From an uncultured Muribaculaceae bacterium (GTDB lineage: Bacteria; Bacteroidota; Bacteroidia; Bacteroidales; Muribaculaceae), in the NCBI GenBank assembly GCA_910587355.1, contig CAJUKF010000050.1, forward strand, positions 1 through 20,563: a DNA stretch of 20,563 nucleotides, in the 5' to 3' direction. Both the position numbers and the translations under genes were made by a program. Every line of letters starts with the position of its first letter. Positions within the stretch are counted from its first letter, which is position 1. The notes below the pieces were generated by a model. That model had not been told where the DNA came from. It saw only the letters and a program-made list of their open reading frames with translations, and did no database searches. Below, in pieces: positions 8,842-15,743 of the stretch.

Positions 8842-10029
8842 TCACACGAGTTTGTGGCTGTTGAAATACTCCGATGAGAACTGAAGGTAGACAGCAGCTC
8901 CCGTCGCCTGAATAGCTGCGACAGTCCAGAAAGCTGTGGTATAACTTATGTATTCAATTAGAAAACCGCCCATCACGATGCCTATGCCCATACCGAGATC
9001 CCATGAAATGAGAATCGACGAATTTGCAGTGCCACGCTGGTCGTGCCGGGCCATATTGACAAACATATTGAGCATAGCCGGATACATGCGTCCGTTGCCG
9101 AGACCGATAAACAAAGCCGAGAGGTAGTAGGCCCATGCGCCCGGCGAAAAGGCGAAAAGAGCATAACCGATTGTCGACAGAATCACGCCCTGCGCACCGC
9201 TTGCCGATATTTCGCCGCGGCGCAACTGCTTGCCTCCGAAAAAGCGCGATATAATAAGTCCGGCCGACAGCAGGGCGAAGAAAAGGCCGGTGCCGTCGGT
9301 GATATTGAGACGTTCCTGACCGAAAATCGCCACATAATTCTGCATCACGCCCCAGCACAGGCCGAACATGAGTATATTCACTGCCAGCGGCCATGCACGG
9401 CTCAGGAAGAAATGGTCCAGCGAGAGTTTAGGCTTTCCGGCGACTATCTCGCGTTTTGGCAGTTTCACACGGGTAGTGAGCAAAAAGCCGAAAAACGCGA
9501 GTATCAGTGAAATCCAGAAAAGCAAATCGAAATTACCCGTAGCGTGATAAATCCATATGCCTGCCGACGGCGCGATTGCCATGGCTATGTTGTTGCTGAG
9601 ACCGTAGTAGCCGATGCCCTCGTTGCGCCGCGAGGACGGCAGCACATCAATGGCGACTGTCGAATTGGCTACAGTCGTTGCGCCGAACGGAATGCCGTGC
9701 ATTGTCCGCACAATGGCAAACATCAGCAACGAACCTGCGCCTATATAGCCGGTGAAACACAGAAAGAAGAAGAAAAAACAGAGTGTGAGCACCTTGCGCC
9801 GGTTGAACGAATCGACGAAAAATCCGCTGAAAGGACGTATAAGAAGCGTAGCCACGACATAGCCCGACAGCACAAGGCCGATAGTATCCTTGTCGGCCTT
9901 AAACTGGGCATCAAGATAAATGGGGAGAAGAGGAGTAAGAAGATAGAAAGCGAAGAAAAGCAGGAAATTGCAGAGCATCACCTTGACATACTCTCTGTTC
10001 CACAGCTTTTCGGTTGGTTTATCGTTCAA
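8842..10029 (-). CDS. MFS transporter, drug/metabolite efflux type
   Basis: A 395-aa, roughly 12-TM major facilitator protein. The N-terminal half has the loop motif as GFFVDSFNRRKV and a GIPFGATTVANSTVAIDVLP segment of the kind found in bacterial multidrug and sugar-efflux transporters. The N-terminus (MNDKPTEKLWNREY) is cytoplasmic and there is no signal peptide. It is not a recent duplicate of the neighbouring Fsr-like gene: the two proteins share only general MFS features. It lies 65 bases downstream of the AlkD-like gene on the same strand with no clear promoter in the gap, so the two may form an operon. The substrate is unknown. Confidence 0.88.
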   Translation of the reverse strand: MNDKPTEKLWNREYVKVMLCNFLLFFAFYLLTPLLPIYLDAQFKADKDTIGLVLSGYVVATLLIRPFSGFFVDSFNRRKVLTLCFFFFFLCFTGYIGAGSLLMFAIVRTMHGIPFGATTVANSTVAIDVLPSSRRNEGIGYYGLSNNIAMAIAPSAGIWIYHATGNFDLLFWISLILAFFGFLLTTRVKLPKREIVAGKPKLSLDHFFLSRAWPLAVNILMFGLCWGVMQNYVAIFGQERLNITDGTGLFFALLSAGLIISRFFGGKQLRRGEISASGAQGVILSTIGYALFAFSPGAWAYYLSALFIGLGNGRMYPAMLNMFVNMARHDQRGTANSSILISWDLGMGIGIVMGGFLIEYISYTTAFWTVAAIQATGAAVYLQFSSEYFNSHKLV

Positions 10030-10094
10030 CTTTATATGTTTAAGACCAATAAATTACAGGATATGATTTCAATCTGCACTCAAAGCCGGTTCAG

Positions 10095-10640
10095 TCAGCT
10101 CAATTCGCCGGTGATAAGAAACCGGGCTTCATCGGCAAGGGCCAGCGCAACGGGATGACTGCCGCCTTTCTCCGCAATAGCGAGAGCGCGCGACGGCGCC
10201 GTTGCCACAAGATTGAAAGCGAGGCGCAGAGCCACGTATTTGTCGAAAGGAGCACTTTGACTATCAATCAGCATCTCTGCCAGTTCCCAGGCATAGGAAG
10301 TCTTGCGAAGAAGCCTGTGACAGAGTATGTCGGCGACTTCGGCAGTCGGCACAGTATCGAGCCAGCGGCGCGCATCTTCCATGCTGAACGACGACGGGTC
10401 GATGAGCATAGGAGCCATCAGCATACTTTCACGCGTTGTATTGTTGGCCCAGAGAGCTTCGGCAAGTTCACGCTTATGGGGAGTTTCAGCGGCTATTTCC
10501 ACTATCTGGGGCAGATTAAGCCCGAAAATCACTTTATACGGCAGACCGGCCAAACGAAGGGTATCGGCAATCACACCGTTTCGCATAGCGAAAAAACGGC
10601 GTTTCACAGTCTGCATATCATTATATTTCTTTTCTTCCAT
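10095..10640 (-). CDS. AlkD-like HEAT-repeat protein (DNA alkylation repair family)
   Basis: A soluble, mostly helical 181-aa protein. The segments GLNLPQIVEIAAETP, ELAEALWANNTTRESMLMAP and MEDARRWLDTVPTAEVADILCH match the pattern of short Bacteroidales proteins annotated as 'DNA alkylation repair protein' (AlkD superfamily, HEAT-like repeats). AlkD enzymes excise bulky or cationic alkylated bases such as 3-methyladenine, but this protein is shorter than typical AlkD (about 220-240 aa), so glycosylase activity is not assured. The start is placed at ATG 10640 although the frame is open to 10736, because a good -7 promoter element lies at 10701-10708, inside the longer version. A further in-frame ATG lies at 10616. 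Confidence 0.65.
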   Translation of the reverse strand: MEEKKYNDMQTVKRRFFAMRNGVIADTLRLAGLPYKVIFGLNLPQIVEIAAETPHKRELAEALWANNTTRESMLMAPMLIDPSSFSMEDARRWLDTVPTAEVADILCHRLLRKTSYAWELAEMLIDSQSAPFDKYVALRLAFNLVATAPSRALAIAEKGGSHPVALALADEARFLITGELS

Positions 10641-10700
10641 CTCTGTAGCTTGTGTATAAGAACTTGCGGCACTACGATTCAAACATCTGTTTTCAACATG

Positions 10701-10708
10701 CAAAGTTA
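10701..10708 (-). promoter_or_regulatory. -7 element for the AlkD-like gene
   Basis: TAACTTTG on the minus strand is an exact TAnnTTTG match. It predicts a start site near 10695 and a leader of about 55 bases before ATG 10640. The nearest TTTG (10734-10737) is 25 bases upstream, longer than the usual 19-21, so the promoter may be weak or regulated. Confidence 0.6.
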
Positions 10709-10809
10709 CGCTTTCCGCAAGGAATAACTGACACAAAGCCGTGGAAAAATTATGCGCACAGCATTTTGCAAGGGTTCATTCTAAAATTTTGTTAATTTCA
10801 CGACAAACA

Positions 10810-10841
10810 TTTGCACAAGTAAAAAAGTCGTTGTAACTTTG
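10810..10841 (+). promoter_or_regulatory. Consensus promoter for tRNA-Glu
   Basis: -33 TTTG (10810-10813), a 20-base spacer and -7 TAACTTTG (10834-10841). This is a textbook Bacteroidetes promoter, with the start site predicted about 30 bases before the tRNA. Confidence 0.88.
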
Positions 10842-10878
10842 CAGCGCAAAAGAGAAAAACACCTCAGAATTGCAGCAA

Positions 10879-10951
10879 GGCGATTTAGTGTAGTGGCCTA
10901 GCACGCCACCCTCTCAAGGTGGAGACTCGGGTTCGATTCCCGAATTCGCTA
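10879..10951 (+). tRNA. tRNA-Glu (anticodon CUC)
   Basis: A complete cloverleaf can be drawn: acceptor 5' GGCGATT with 3' ATTCGCT, D-arm GTGT/GCAC, anticodon stem CCACC/GGTGG with loop CTCTCAA, and T-arm TCGGG/CCCGA with loop TTCGATT. The anticodon CTC (10913-10915) reads GAG, so the amino acid is Glu. The variable loop is four bases. No complete CCA is encoded (discriminator A, then CA). The acceptor stem contains a G1-U72 wobble and a U6-U67 mismatch. The gene stands alone with its own promoter and terminator. Confidence 0.88.
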
Positions 10952-10963
10952 CAATCGCAAAAG

Positions 10964-10991
10964 AGACCCGTTCGACAGACCGGGTCTTTTT
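10964..10991 (+). terminator. Rho-independent terminator of tRNA-Glu
   Basis: Stem AGACCCG (10964-10970) pairs with CGGGTCT (10981-10987) around a 10-base loop and runs into a T-tract. It begins 12 bases after the tRNA. Confidence 0.9.
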
Positions 10992-11000
10992 ATTTATAGA

Positions 11001-11028
11001 TAAAATAAAAGCGGCGCCGAAACGCCGC
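11001..11028 (-). terminator. Rho-independent terminator of the cupin gene
   Basis: On the minus strand, stem GCGGCG/CGCCGC with loop TTTCGG is followed by a TTTTATTTTA tract. It lies 34 bases after the cupin stop, back to back with the tRNA terminator. Confidence 0.85.
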
Positions 11029-11062
11029 TCCAGAAAGTTTGCAGCGCCCGGCAGCTCTTGAT

Positions 11063-11512
11063 TCACCACTTGACGGGTTCATTGAGAATGTTTCCATCGG
11101 AAGTATCCTCGGGTGTGAATGTATTGCCGCGATACTGCACGCAGAGCATCACAAGAGGCTCCGAGCCGTTGTTGCGCACACTGCGGCGACCGTCGGGAGC
11201 CACACGGACAACACTGCCTTCTTCGACCGGAAATACATTGCCGTCGACCTGAAACTCTCCTTTGCCTTTGAGGAAGAAATAGAGTTCCTCGTGATTTTTG
11301 TGGGTGTGTAGGAAGCCTGTTTCCTGTCCAGGAGCGAAAACCTGAAATGAAAATTCGCCGCCGGTGGCACCGACAGCCTGACCGCCGAATACCTTCCCGG
11401 GGATTTTGATTTCCGGACCGAGTTCGAGAACGTAATCCTTAATGCCGTCGAGATTGCCGAAGTTTATGGCGCTGAAATCAGTGCCTTTTTCGATTGTCTG
11501 AATCTGTTTCAT
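11063..11512 (-). CDS. Small cupin-domain protein
   Basis: A 149-aa single-domain cupin (double-stranded beta-helix). Motif 1 is clear: GFLHTHKNHEELYFFLKGKG gives His69, His71 and Glu75/76 as metal ligands. Motif 2 is present as EEGS...VAPDGRRSVRN, but the position usually held by the third metal-binding His (residue 111) is Ser, so metal binding may be altered or completed by another residue. Small cupins act as dioxygenases, isomerases or binding proteins; no substrate can be assigned here. The gene is divergent from an HxlR-type regulator, has its own promoter (11542-11572) and terminator, and is probably a regulatory target of that HxlR protein. Confidence 0.9.
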   Translation of the reverse strand: MKQIQTIEKGTDFSAINFGNLDGIKDYVLELGPEIKIPGKVFGGQAVGATGGEFSFQVFAPGQETGFLHTHKNHEELYFFLKGKGEFQVDGNVFPVEEGSVVRVAPDGRRSVRNNGSEPLVMLCVQYRGNTFTPEDTSDGNILNEPVKW

Positions 11513-11541
11513 ATGATTTGATTTTTAATTATTCCGTGATG

Positions 11542-11572
11542 CAAAGTTATAGCAATATTTTCTGTCTGTCAA
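11542..11572 (-). promoter_or_regulatory. Promoter of the cupin gene
   Basis: On the minus strand: -33 TTG (11570-11572), a 20-base spacer and -7 TAACTTTG (11542-11549). The leader before the ATG at 11512 is about 25 bases. Confidence 0.82.
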
Positions 11573-11574
11573 GA

Positions 11575-11584
11575 ACTTACTTTT
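11575..11584 (-). promoter_or_regulatory. Candidate HxlR operator at the cupin promoter
   Basis: AAAAGTAAGT on the minus strand lies directly upstream of the cupin -33 element. An identical 10-mer in the opposite orientation lies just downstream of the HxlR -7 element at 11724-11733. This copy also forms the right half of a TTACT-N12-AGTAA dyad (11577-11598). Assignment to HxlR is inferred from position. Confidence 0.4.
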
Positions 11585-11629
11585 TTCACTCATAGTAACC
11601 TTAAGCTCGGTTTTGCTGATTACCAGCGA

Positions 11630-11660
11630 GATAAAAATTCGCCGCCGGCACATTTTTATC
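11630..11660. repeat. 9-base inverted repeat in the cupin/HxlR divergent region
   Basis: GATAAAAAT (11630-11638) and ATTTTTATC (11652-11660) are perfect reverse complements separated by a 13-base GC-rich spacer. It sits midway between the two divergent promoters and could be an operator or a cruciform. It does not resemble a terminator for either gene. Confidence 0.5.
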
Positions 11661-11686
11661 CGGCAGCGGATATATGACTATTACAA

Positions 11687-11718
11687 TTGCTGTATATCGC
11701 AATAAATAACTAACTTTG
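11687..11718 (+). promoter_or_regulatory. Promoter of the HxlR regulator gene
   Basis: -33 TTG (11687-11689), a 21-base spacer and -7 TAACTTTG (11711-11718). The leader before ATG 11745 is about 20 bases. Confidence 0.82.
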
Positions 11719-11723
11719 CAATT

Positions 11724-11733
11724 AAAAGTAAGT
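11724..11733 (+). promoter_or_regulatory. Candidate HxlR operator over its own start site
   Basis: AAAAGTAAGT overlaps the predicted transcription start, a position expected for autorepression. It is the inverted copy of the 10-mer at the cupin promoter (11575-11584). Confidence 0.4.
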
Positions 11734-11744
11734 ATACCGGATAA

Positions 11745-12122
11745 ATGAAAAAGAAAGAGGAAACAAATTCAATAATTGAAATCTGCCCCGTGAGAAATGT
11801 CATCGCCCGATTCGGCAACAAATGGGCGCTTCTCACCCTGCTTATAATAGGCGAACACGATGTAGTCAGATTCAATGAGCTCAACCGGCTGATTCCAGAT
11901 GTTTCATCGAGAGTGCTTTCATCCACCCTCCGTACACTGGAGGCCGACGGCCTTATCGACCGAAAAGTATATGCCGTTGTACCTCCTAAAGTTGAATACA
12001 GACTTACCGGTATAGGCAAATCTCTTCTCCCTCTCATCCGACAGCTTACTGAATGGGCGCAGACAAACATGAAGAAAGTGACAAACCACCGCAAGGAGTA
12101 CGAAACTTCTCTACCGCAGTAA
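11745..12122 (+). CDS. HxlR/MarR-like winged-helix transcriptional regulator
   Basis: This 125-aa protein is a full-length HxlR (DUF24) family regulator. The family signature is seen as CPVRNVIARFGNKWALLTLL near the N-terminus, followed by RFNELNRLIPDVSSRVLSSTLRTLEADGLI (recognition helix) and the wing KVEYRLTGIG. Cys14, just before the first helix, matches the redox- or electrophile-sensing Cys of relatives such as YodB and HypR in Bacillus, so thiol-based sensing is plausible. There are no other Cys residues in the protein. It probably controls its own operon, with the YgbA-family gene 26 bases downstream, and the divergent cupin gene. Confidence 0.93.
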   Translation: MKKKEETNSIIEICPVRNVIARFGNKWALLTLLIIGEHDVVRFNELNRLIPDVSSRVLSSTLRTLEADGLIDRKVYAVVPPKVEYRLTGIGKSLLPLIRQLTEWAQTNMKKVTNHRKEYETSLPQ

Positions 12123-12148
12123 ATAAGGACAACCTTAAGAGTATTCAT

Positions 12149-12454
12149 ATGGAACGAATTGACCAGGAGAAATTGGTTGTCAACCAAATGATTGGCATTT
12201 ACTGTCGGAAACACCACAAGCCTGCTGACGGTGATTTATGCGCCGACTGCCGTAATCTGCTCGACTACGCTCATCAACGGCTTGACCACTGCCCTAAAGG
12301 CAATGAAAAATCGAGCTGCAGGAAATGCGAAATTCACTGCTACTCCAAGGCTAACCGCGAAAAAATCCGTGAAGTAATGCGGTATGTGGGTCCGAGGATG
12401 ATATTCATTCATCCGTTGTCTACTATCCGGCATTTGATTTCCGAACTTAAATAA
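12149..12454 (+). CDS. YgbA family ('nitrous oxide-stimulated promoter') protein
   Basis: A 101-aa cytoplasmic protein. The pattern IYCRKHH, LCADCRNLLDYAHQRLDHCP, SCRKCEIHCYSKANREKIR and VMRYVGPRMIFIHP is characteristic of the YgbA_NO family. In enterobacteria ygbA is induced by nitric oxide under NsrR control. Seven Cys residues (19, 31, 34, 48, 57, 60, 64), including two CxxC pairs, suggest a metal or Fe-S site. The frame is open to 12053, but that start lies inside the HxlR gene; ATG 12149 begins the conserved family region. Co-transcription with the HxlR gene is likely. The biochemical role of the family is not well defined. Confidence 0.85.
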   Translation: MERIDQEKLVVNQMIGIYCRKHHKPADGDLCADCRNLLDYAHQRLDHCPKGNEKSSCRKCEIHCYSKANREKIREVMRYVGPRMIFIHPLSTIRHLISELK

Positions 12455-12487
12455 TCAGCACCATTATCCGAAGCTATATACGCAATC

Positions 12488-12518
12488 AGCCCTACTTCCG
12501 GATTTCGGAAGTAGGGCT
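12488..12518. terminator. Strong hairpin between convergent YgbA and RND genes
   Basis: A perfect 13-base stem AGCCCTACTTCCG / CGGAAGTAGGGCT has a 5-base loop. It lies 33 bases after the YgbA stop and 27 bases after the RND stop on the other strand. It lacks a proper T-run on either side, so it may be a bidirectional terminator or an RNA-stabilising 3' end. Confidence 0.6.
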
Positions 12519-12545
12519 GCGGTGGTTTTGATAGAAAAAATGCCG

Positions 12546-15500
12546 TTATATATCGCCAGACGAAGTGCTGTCATCGTCTTTCGACGGACGAGCCACTACA
12601 TTTGAGCCGGCAAACATTTTAGACAGATACTTCTCTCGGAAATTCTCGAAGAGTTCCCAGAAGTTAGGCACAAACAGCGTACCGAGCACCGCATTGACAG
12701 CCATGCCGAATACCACAGCCGTGCCGAGTGAGAGACGGCTGCCTGCGCCCGCGCCTGTTGCGAAAAGCATAGGCATCACACCGAACACGAAAGCCAGCGC
12801 CGTCATAAGGATAGGCCGCAGACGCACATTGCCAGCACTCTCGGCAGCCTGACGTACAGGCATTCCGGCCTTTCGGTAGTCGGTGGCATATTCCACTATA
12901 AGGATAGCGTTTTTCGCCGCCATACCAATCAGCAGTATAATGCCAATCTGGGTATAGATGCTGATGCTCTGTCCCAGGAAGATACAGCCGATAATCGTTC
13001 CGAGAATAGCCGTCGGTGTCGTAATGACCACAGCGAGCGGGTCGGTCCACGATTCATATTGGGCCGCAAGCACAAGGATTGTGATTATCACGGCGAAAAT
13101 CAGCGCCATACTGATGCTCGTGCCCGATTGAGTTTCCTGCAACGCTTCGCCTGTCCACGCATAGGAGAACGACGGACCTACAGTATTTTTCATTATATCC
13201 TCCATGGCCTTGATGCCTTTAGACGAACTCACATGGGGATTGAGCATGCCGGTCACAGAAGCAGTGGAATACATATTGTAGCGGCTGACGTTAGGCTGTC
13301 CCAGAATTTCTTCAATGGAAGCGAACGACGCGAAAGGCACCATATCGCCGCTGTCGTTTCTGACGCTCAGTTTGAGTACATCCTCGGCCTGTGAACGCGA
13401 CATGGCCGCGCCGCTGACAAGTACCTGATAGGTGCGGCCGAATTTCACGAAGTCATTCACATAGCTCGTACCCATGAAAGACGACAGCGTGCTATAGATG
13501 CTTTCGAGCGTGAGTCCGTAAAGCTTGGCGCGGTCACGGTCGATTTTCACATTGTATTGCGGAGTCTCTGCCTGATACAGCGATGTGATTTCTCTGAGCT
13601 CGGGATAATCGGCGGCGGCACGCTGCATTTCGGCCACAGCCTGCGCCATTTCCTTGCTGCCGAGGTTGTTGACATCAAGAATCTGCATCTGCAGCCCCGA
13701 TGACATGCCAAGGCCCGGAATTGCCGGAGGATTCGCAGAGAATACCACAGCTTCCTGTACTCCGGCTGTGATTTCCGAGACTTTCGCAATCACCGACTCC
13801 ACATCGTTGCCTTTGCCTTTGCGGTCTTTCCAAGGCTTGAGTATCACAAACATCGAACCCAGATTGCTCGCCGCGCCACCGCCCAGGAACGAATTGCCAG
13901 TAACGGAAATCACGTCCTTCACCTGCGGAAGCGACAGCACTTTACCCTCCACTTCCTTCATTATGCTGTCCGTACGCTCAATCGACGCACCGGTGGGCAG
14001 CTGAATCGATGTCATGAAATAGCCCATGTCCTCCTGCGGCACGTAACTTGTCGGCCAGCGTAGAAAACCCCAGAAGGCCAGGCCGCAGAGAACGACAAAT
14101 ATCATGAGACTCAGCACCGGCTTACGCAGCATGTGTCCTACCGTACCGTTATACGCATTACGCACTTTTTCAAATCCGCTGTCAAACCATCGGTAGATGA
14201 AAAACTTCGGTTTCCCGCTTTGCGGACGCAGGAAAAGAGCACACATGGCCGGCGTGAACGTAAGCGCGTTGAAACCAGAAAAGGCCGTCGATACAGCAAT
14301 CGTAAGCGCAAACTGTTTGTAGAGTTCGCCCGTAATGCCCGAGATAAACGCCGTAGGTATAAATACCGACAGAAGTACCAGCACTTCGCCGACAACAGGC
14401 CCCGTGAGTTCGTCCATTGCTTTCTCTGCTGCCTGCGTGGGCGTACATCCTCCTTTGTTAAGGATGCGCGTCACATCTTCGACCACCACTATCGCATCAT
14501 CGACCACAATGGCAATTGCAAGCACGAGACCGAAGAGGGTGAGGGTGTTGAGCGTAAATACCATGATTTTCATCACCGCGAAGGTGGCAATCAGCGACAC
14601 CGGAATGGTAATCATGGGAATGACAACGGCACGCCAGTTCTGGAGGAAGAGGAGAATGACAAGCATCACAATGAGTGTGGTCTCAATAAAAGTGACAAGC
14701 ACTTCGTCAATAGAGGCCGACACGAAATCGGTGGTGTCGAGAATGATTTTATAATCGACACCCTCCGGAAAATATTCCTTAAGTTCGGCCATACGGTCTT
14801 TTACCGCAGAAGCCACTTTCATGGCGTTGGCGCCCGGCAGCTGATACACGCCGATAAGGCCGGCATCTTTGCCCGATACATTCGACAGCATCGAGTACGT
14901 CTGACTGCCCATGTCAACACGCGCTATGTCTTTAAGGCGGAGGATTCCGCCGCCTTCAGCAGTACGCACCACGATATTGCCGAATTCATCGGCATCTTTA
15001 AGACGTCCCGCCGAAGTAAGGGTGAACTCGAACTGGGTGCCGTCGTCGGCAGGAGGCGCACCGACCGAACCGGCCGACACCTCGATATTCTGGCTTGATA
15101 TGGCCGCCGTCACGTCGGTAGGAGTGATGCCGCGTACGCGCATCTTCTCGGGGTCGAGCCACACACGCATGCTGTATTCACCCGAACCGAAAGCATTCAC
15201 ACTGCCCACGCCATCGATACGCGATAGCTCGTCGACAACGCTCAGCTGCGCGTAGTTAGTGAGGTAAAGTCCATCGTAACGGCCCGGCACGTCGCTTTGA
15301 AGCGCCAGAAACAGAATGATGTTCGACGAACGGCTCTCCACATTCACGCCCTGCTGCTTCACCGCCGAGGGGAGCACCGGTTCGGCCTGCGATACACGGT
15401 TCTGCACTTTCACAGCCGCCATATCGAGGTCAGTGCCGTTTTCGAATGTGATTTCAAGCATGTACGAACCGTCGTTGCCCGAGGTAGAACTCATGTACAT

Positions 15501-15728
15501 CATGCCTTCCACCCCGTTGACCTGCTCTTCTATAGGCACACCGACGGTTTCGGCCACGGTCTGCGCATCGGCACCTGGATAATTTGCACCGACGAATATT
15601 GTCGGTGGAGTGATGTCGGGATACTGGGCGACCGGAAGTGATTTCACCGTAATCAGGCCGGCCAGTATCATCAGTATTGCCAGCACGGTGGCAAATATCG
15701 GTCGCTGTATAAAAAATCTGCTGAACAT
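12546..15728 (-). CDS. RND efflux permease, HAE1/AcrB family
   Basis: This inner-membrane proton-driven drug exporter has 1060 aa, the normal length. The N-terminus MFSRFFIQRPIFATVLAILM is the typical first TM of the family. The proton-relay Asp pair is present at Asp410-Asp411 in TM4 (IAIVVDDAIVV) with Lys939 in TM10 (GMAAKNAILIVEYA), matching Asp407/408 and Lys940 of E. coli AcrB. Large periplasmic porter loops follow TM1 and TM7. Nothing suggests degeneration. It is the last gene of the operon, 15 bases after the adaptor stop, and forms the pump with the two preceding products. Candidate substrates are bile salts, detergents and antibiotics. Confidence 0.97.
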   Translation of the reverse strand: MFSRFFIQRPIFATVLAILMILAGLITVKSLPVAQYPDITPPTIFVGANYPGADAQTVAETVGVPIEEQVNGVEGMMYMSSTSGNDGSYMLEITFENGTDLDMAAVKVQNRVSQAEPVLPSAVKQQGVNVESRSSNIILFLALQSDVPGRYDGLYLTNYAQLSVVDELSRIDGVGSVNAFGSGEYSMRVWLDPEKMRVRGITPTDVTAAISSQNIEVSAGSVGAPPADDGTQFEFTLTSAGRLKDADEFGNIVVRTAEGGGILRLKDIARVDMGSQTYSMLSNVSGKDAGLIGVYQLPGANAMKVASAVKDRMAELKEYFPEGVDYKIILDTTDFVSASIDEVLVTFIETTLIVMLVILLFLQNWRAVVIPMITIPVSLIATFAVMKIMVFTLNTLTLFGLVLAIAIVVDDAIVVVEDVTRILNKGGCTPTQAAEKAMDELTGPVVGEVLVLLSVFIPTAFISGITGELYKQFALTIAVSTAFSGFNALTFTPAMCALFLRPQSGKPKFFIYRWFDSGFEKVRNAYNGTVGHMLRKPVLSLMIFVVLCGLAFWGFLRWPTSYVPQEDMGYFMTSIQLPTGASIERTDSIMKEVEGKVLSLPQVKDVISVTGNSFLGGGAASNLGSMFVILKPWKDRKGKGNDVESVIAKVSEITAGVQEAVVFSANPPAIPGLGMSSGLQMQILDVNNLGSKEMAQAVAEMQRAAADYPELREITSLYQAETPQYNVKIDRDRAKLYGLTLESIYSTLSSFMGTSYVNDFVKFGRTYQVLVSGAAMSRSQAEDVLKLSVRNDSGDMVPFASFASIEEILGQPNVSRYNMYSTASVTGMLNPHVSSSKGIKAMEDIMKNTVGPSFSYAWTGEALQETQSGTSISMALIFAVIITILVLAAQYESWTDPLAVVITTPTAILGTIIGCIFLGQSISIYTQIGIILLIGMAAKNAILIVEYATDYRKAGMPVRQAAESAGNVRLRPILMTALAFVFGVMPMLFATGAGAGSRLSLGTAVVFGMAVNAVLGTLFVPNFWELFENFREKYLSKMFAGSNVVARPSKDDDSTSSGDI

Positions 15729-15743
15729 AATGCGACAGTTTGC

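Noticed and set aside
7630..10029. The two convergent MFS genes as an inverted duplication
   Set aside because: The proteins share only general MFS loop motifs and have different signature segments, so they are not recent copies.
10641..10736. Upstream extension of the AlkD-like ORF
   Set aside because: A consensus -7 element (10701-10708) lies inside it, and the extra residues do not look like part of the HEAT-like fold.
12053..12148. Upstream extension of the YgbA-family ORF
   Set aside because: It overlaps the HxlR coding sequence in another frame; the family-conserved region starts right after ATG 12149.
14133..15098. 321-codon plus-strand open frame inside the RND permease region
   Set aside because: It is the antisense shadow of a full-length, motif-complete AcrB-family gene. 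Its translation is low-complexity, rich in His and Arg, and lacks any domain pattern.
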